Source: Aliiruegeria lutimaris (lineage in GTDB: Bacteria; Pseudomonadota; Alphaproteobacteria; Rhodobacterales; Rhodobacteraceae). From it: 64,000 nt of DNA. The stretch lies in contig NZ_FNEK01000018.1 in assembly GCF_900099935.1 (NCBI RefSeq), positions 27,523 through 91,522 on the forward strand, read 5' to 3'. The position numbers were made by a program, and so were the translations under genes. Below the pieces are notes generated by a model. It was not told where the DNA came from and did not search any database. It was given only the letters and a program-made list of their open reading frames with translations. This document shows positions 63,652-64,000 of the stretch, one piece after another; position 1 is the stretch's first letter; every line of letters begins with the position of its first letter.

Positions 63652-64000
63652 AGCGTTTCGCGGCCTATCTGATTCAGGCTTCCCAGATTGGTTGTGATGT
63701 GATTCCCTTCTGTTGAGGCAGATATAGGGGTCTCAGATGGGCAAACCACATCCAATAGAGCTACGCGAGCGCGTCGTCGCTTTTGTCGATGAAGGTCACG
63801 GGCACCGCGAGGCGGCGCGGCACTTCCGGGTTTCGCCGAGATTTGTGAACGATCTGATTAAGCTGCGGCGGGAAACCGGATCACTGACACCACGACCGCA
63901 AGGTAACGGAGGTGGTCACCGCAAACTGGCCGGCGTGACCGGCTGGATTGAGGCGCGCATCGCCGACAAGGGAGAGATCACACTCGGCGAATTGGCAGCG
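63649..64000 (+). mobile_element. IS630-family insertion sequence, left end (runs off the window)
   Basis: From the TA at 63649 the sequence changes to GAGCGTTTCGCGGCC..., consistent with an IS630-type terminal repeat, and 88 bases later a transposase frame starts. IS630 elements insert at TA and duplicate it. The right end and the second TA are outside the window, so the boundaries are inferred. Confidence 0.6.
63737..64000 (+). CDS. IS630-family transposase, N-terminal part (runs off the window)
   Basis: The 88 codons from the ATG at 63737 encode the paired helix-turn-helix DNA-binding part of an IS630-type transposase: IELRERVVAFVDEGHGHREAARHFRVSPRFVNDLIKLRRETG, then a basic linker (TPRPQGNGGGHRKLAG) and the start of the second helix-turn-helix. 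The DDE catalytic domain would lie beyond position 64000. Frame is open to the end of the window. Confidence 0.85.
   Translation, partial: MGKPHPIELRERVVAFVDEGHGHREAARHFRVSPRFVNDLIKLRRETGSLTPRPQGNGGGHRKLAGVTGWIEARIADKGEITLGELAA

Overview
The window is high-GC DNA from an alphaproteobacterium, most probably a member of the Rhodobacteraceae (Roseobacter group). The assignment rests on gene content: a Rhizobium-type rhamnose transport and catabolism locus, a DctB/DctD-TRAP cluster whose regulator lacks the sigma-54 loop, the cysG-DUF2849-cysI-cysH-DUF934-fpr order, a split urease operon, and insertion sequences typical of the group. No tRNA, rRNA or CRISPR array was seen. Almost every protein call is made from motifs and family recognition by eye, not from a database search.

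Layout. (1) Positions 1-7836: a periplasmic alcohol-oxidation locus. A PQQ-dependent alcohol dehydrogenase with a lanthanide-type active-site signature and a dihaem cytochrome c run rightwards. A beta-propeller protein, a PQQ-system ABC binding protein, a candidate 24-residue peptide and a second ABC binding protein plus permease run leftwards from the same promoter region. That region holds two copies of a 20-bp operator-like repeat. Ankyrin, cupredoxin-like and HExxH-containing secreted proteins follow. (2) 7837-8634: non-coding DNA and a decayed integrase. (3) 8669-20237: a complete L-rhamnose locus (repressor, ABC importer, mutarotase, kinase, isomerase and two unrelated types of aldolase), bounded on the far side by a broken IS1182-type element (20458-22043). 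(4) 22248-31133: an SDR, an orphan iron-binding protein, TRAP transporter dctPQM, and the two-component pair dctB/dctD. (5) 31237-38899: a cytochrome P450, an Lrp-type regulator, and a sulfite/sulfate assimilation operon. (6) 39122-48041: amylosucrase, an acidic secreted protein, infC with an AUA start, a methyltransferase, arginase, two decaying genes (cyclopropane fatty acid synthase and a YeeE-type transporter) and two uncharacterised genes. (7) 48069-55961: the urease operon ureDABCEFG, read leftwards and interrupted by several unknown small genes. (8) 56148-64000: pyrC, pyrE, dnaB, a secreted monooxygenase-fold protein, alr, mlaE, mlaF, and the start of an IS630-type element that seems to have inserted at the mlaF stop codon.

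How the parts work together. The first block oxidises alcohols in the periplasm and passes electrons to a cytochrome. The rhamnose block imports rhamnose and converts it to dihydroxyacetone phosphate plus lactaldehyde, which the fused dehydrogenase can oxidise. Urease and arginase both feed nitrogen recovery from arginine and urea. The cys block reduces APS to sulfite and then sulfide, and makes the siroheme needed for the second step. The most unusual items are the tandem operator with the lanthanide-type dehydrogenase, the coupled 24-residue reading frame, the double aldolase arrangement, the DctD lacking both GAFTGA and the Walker A lysine, and the nested palindrome before ureD.
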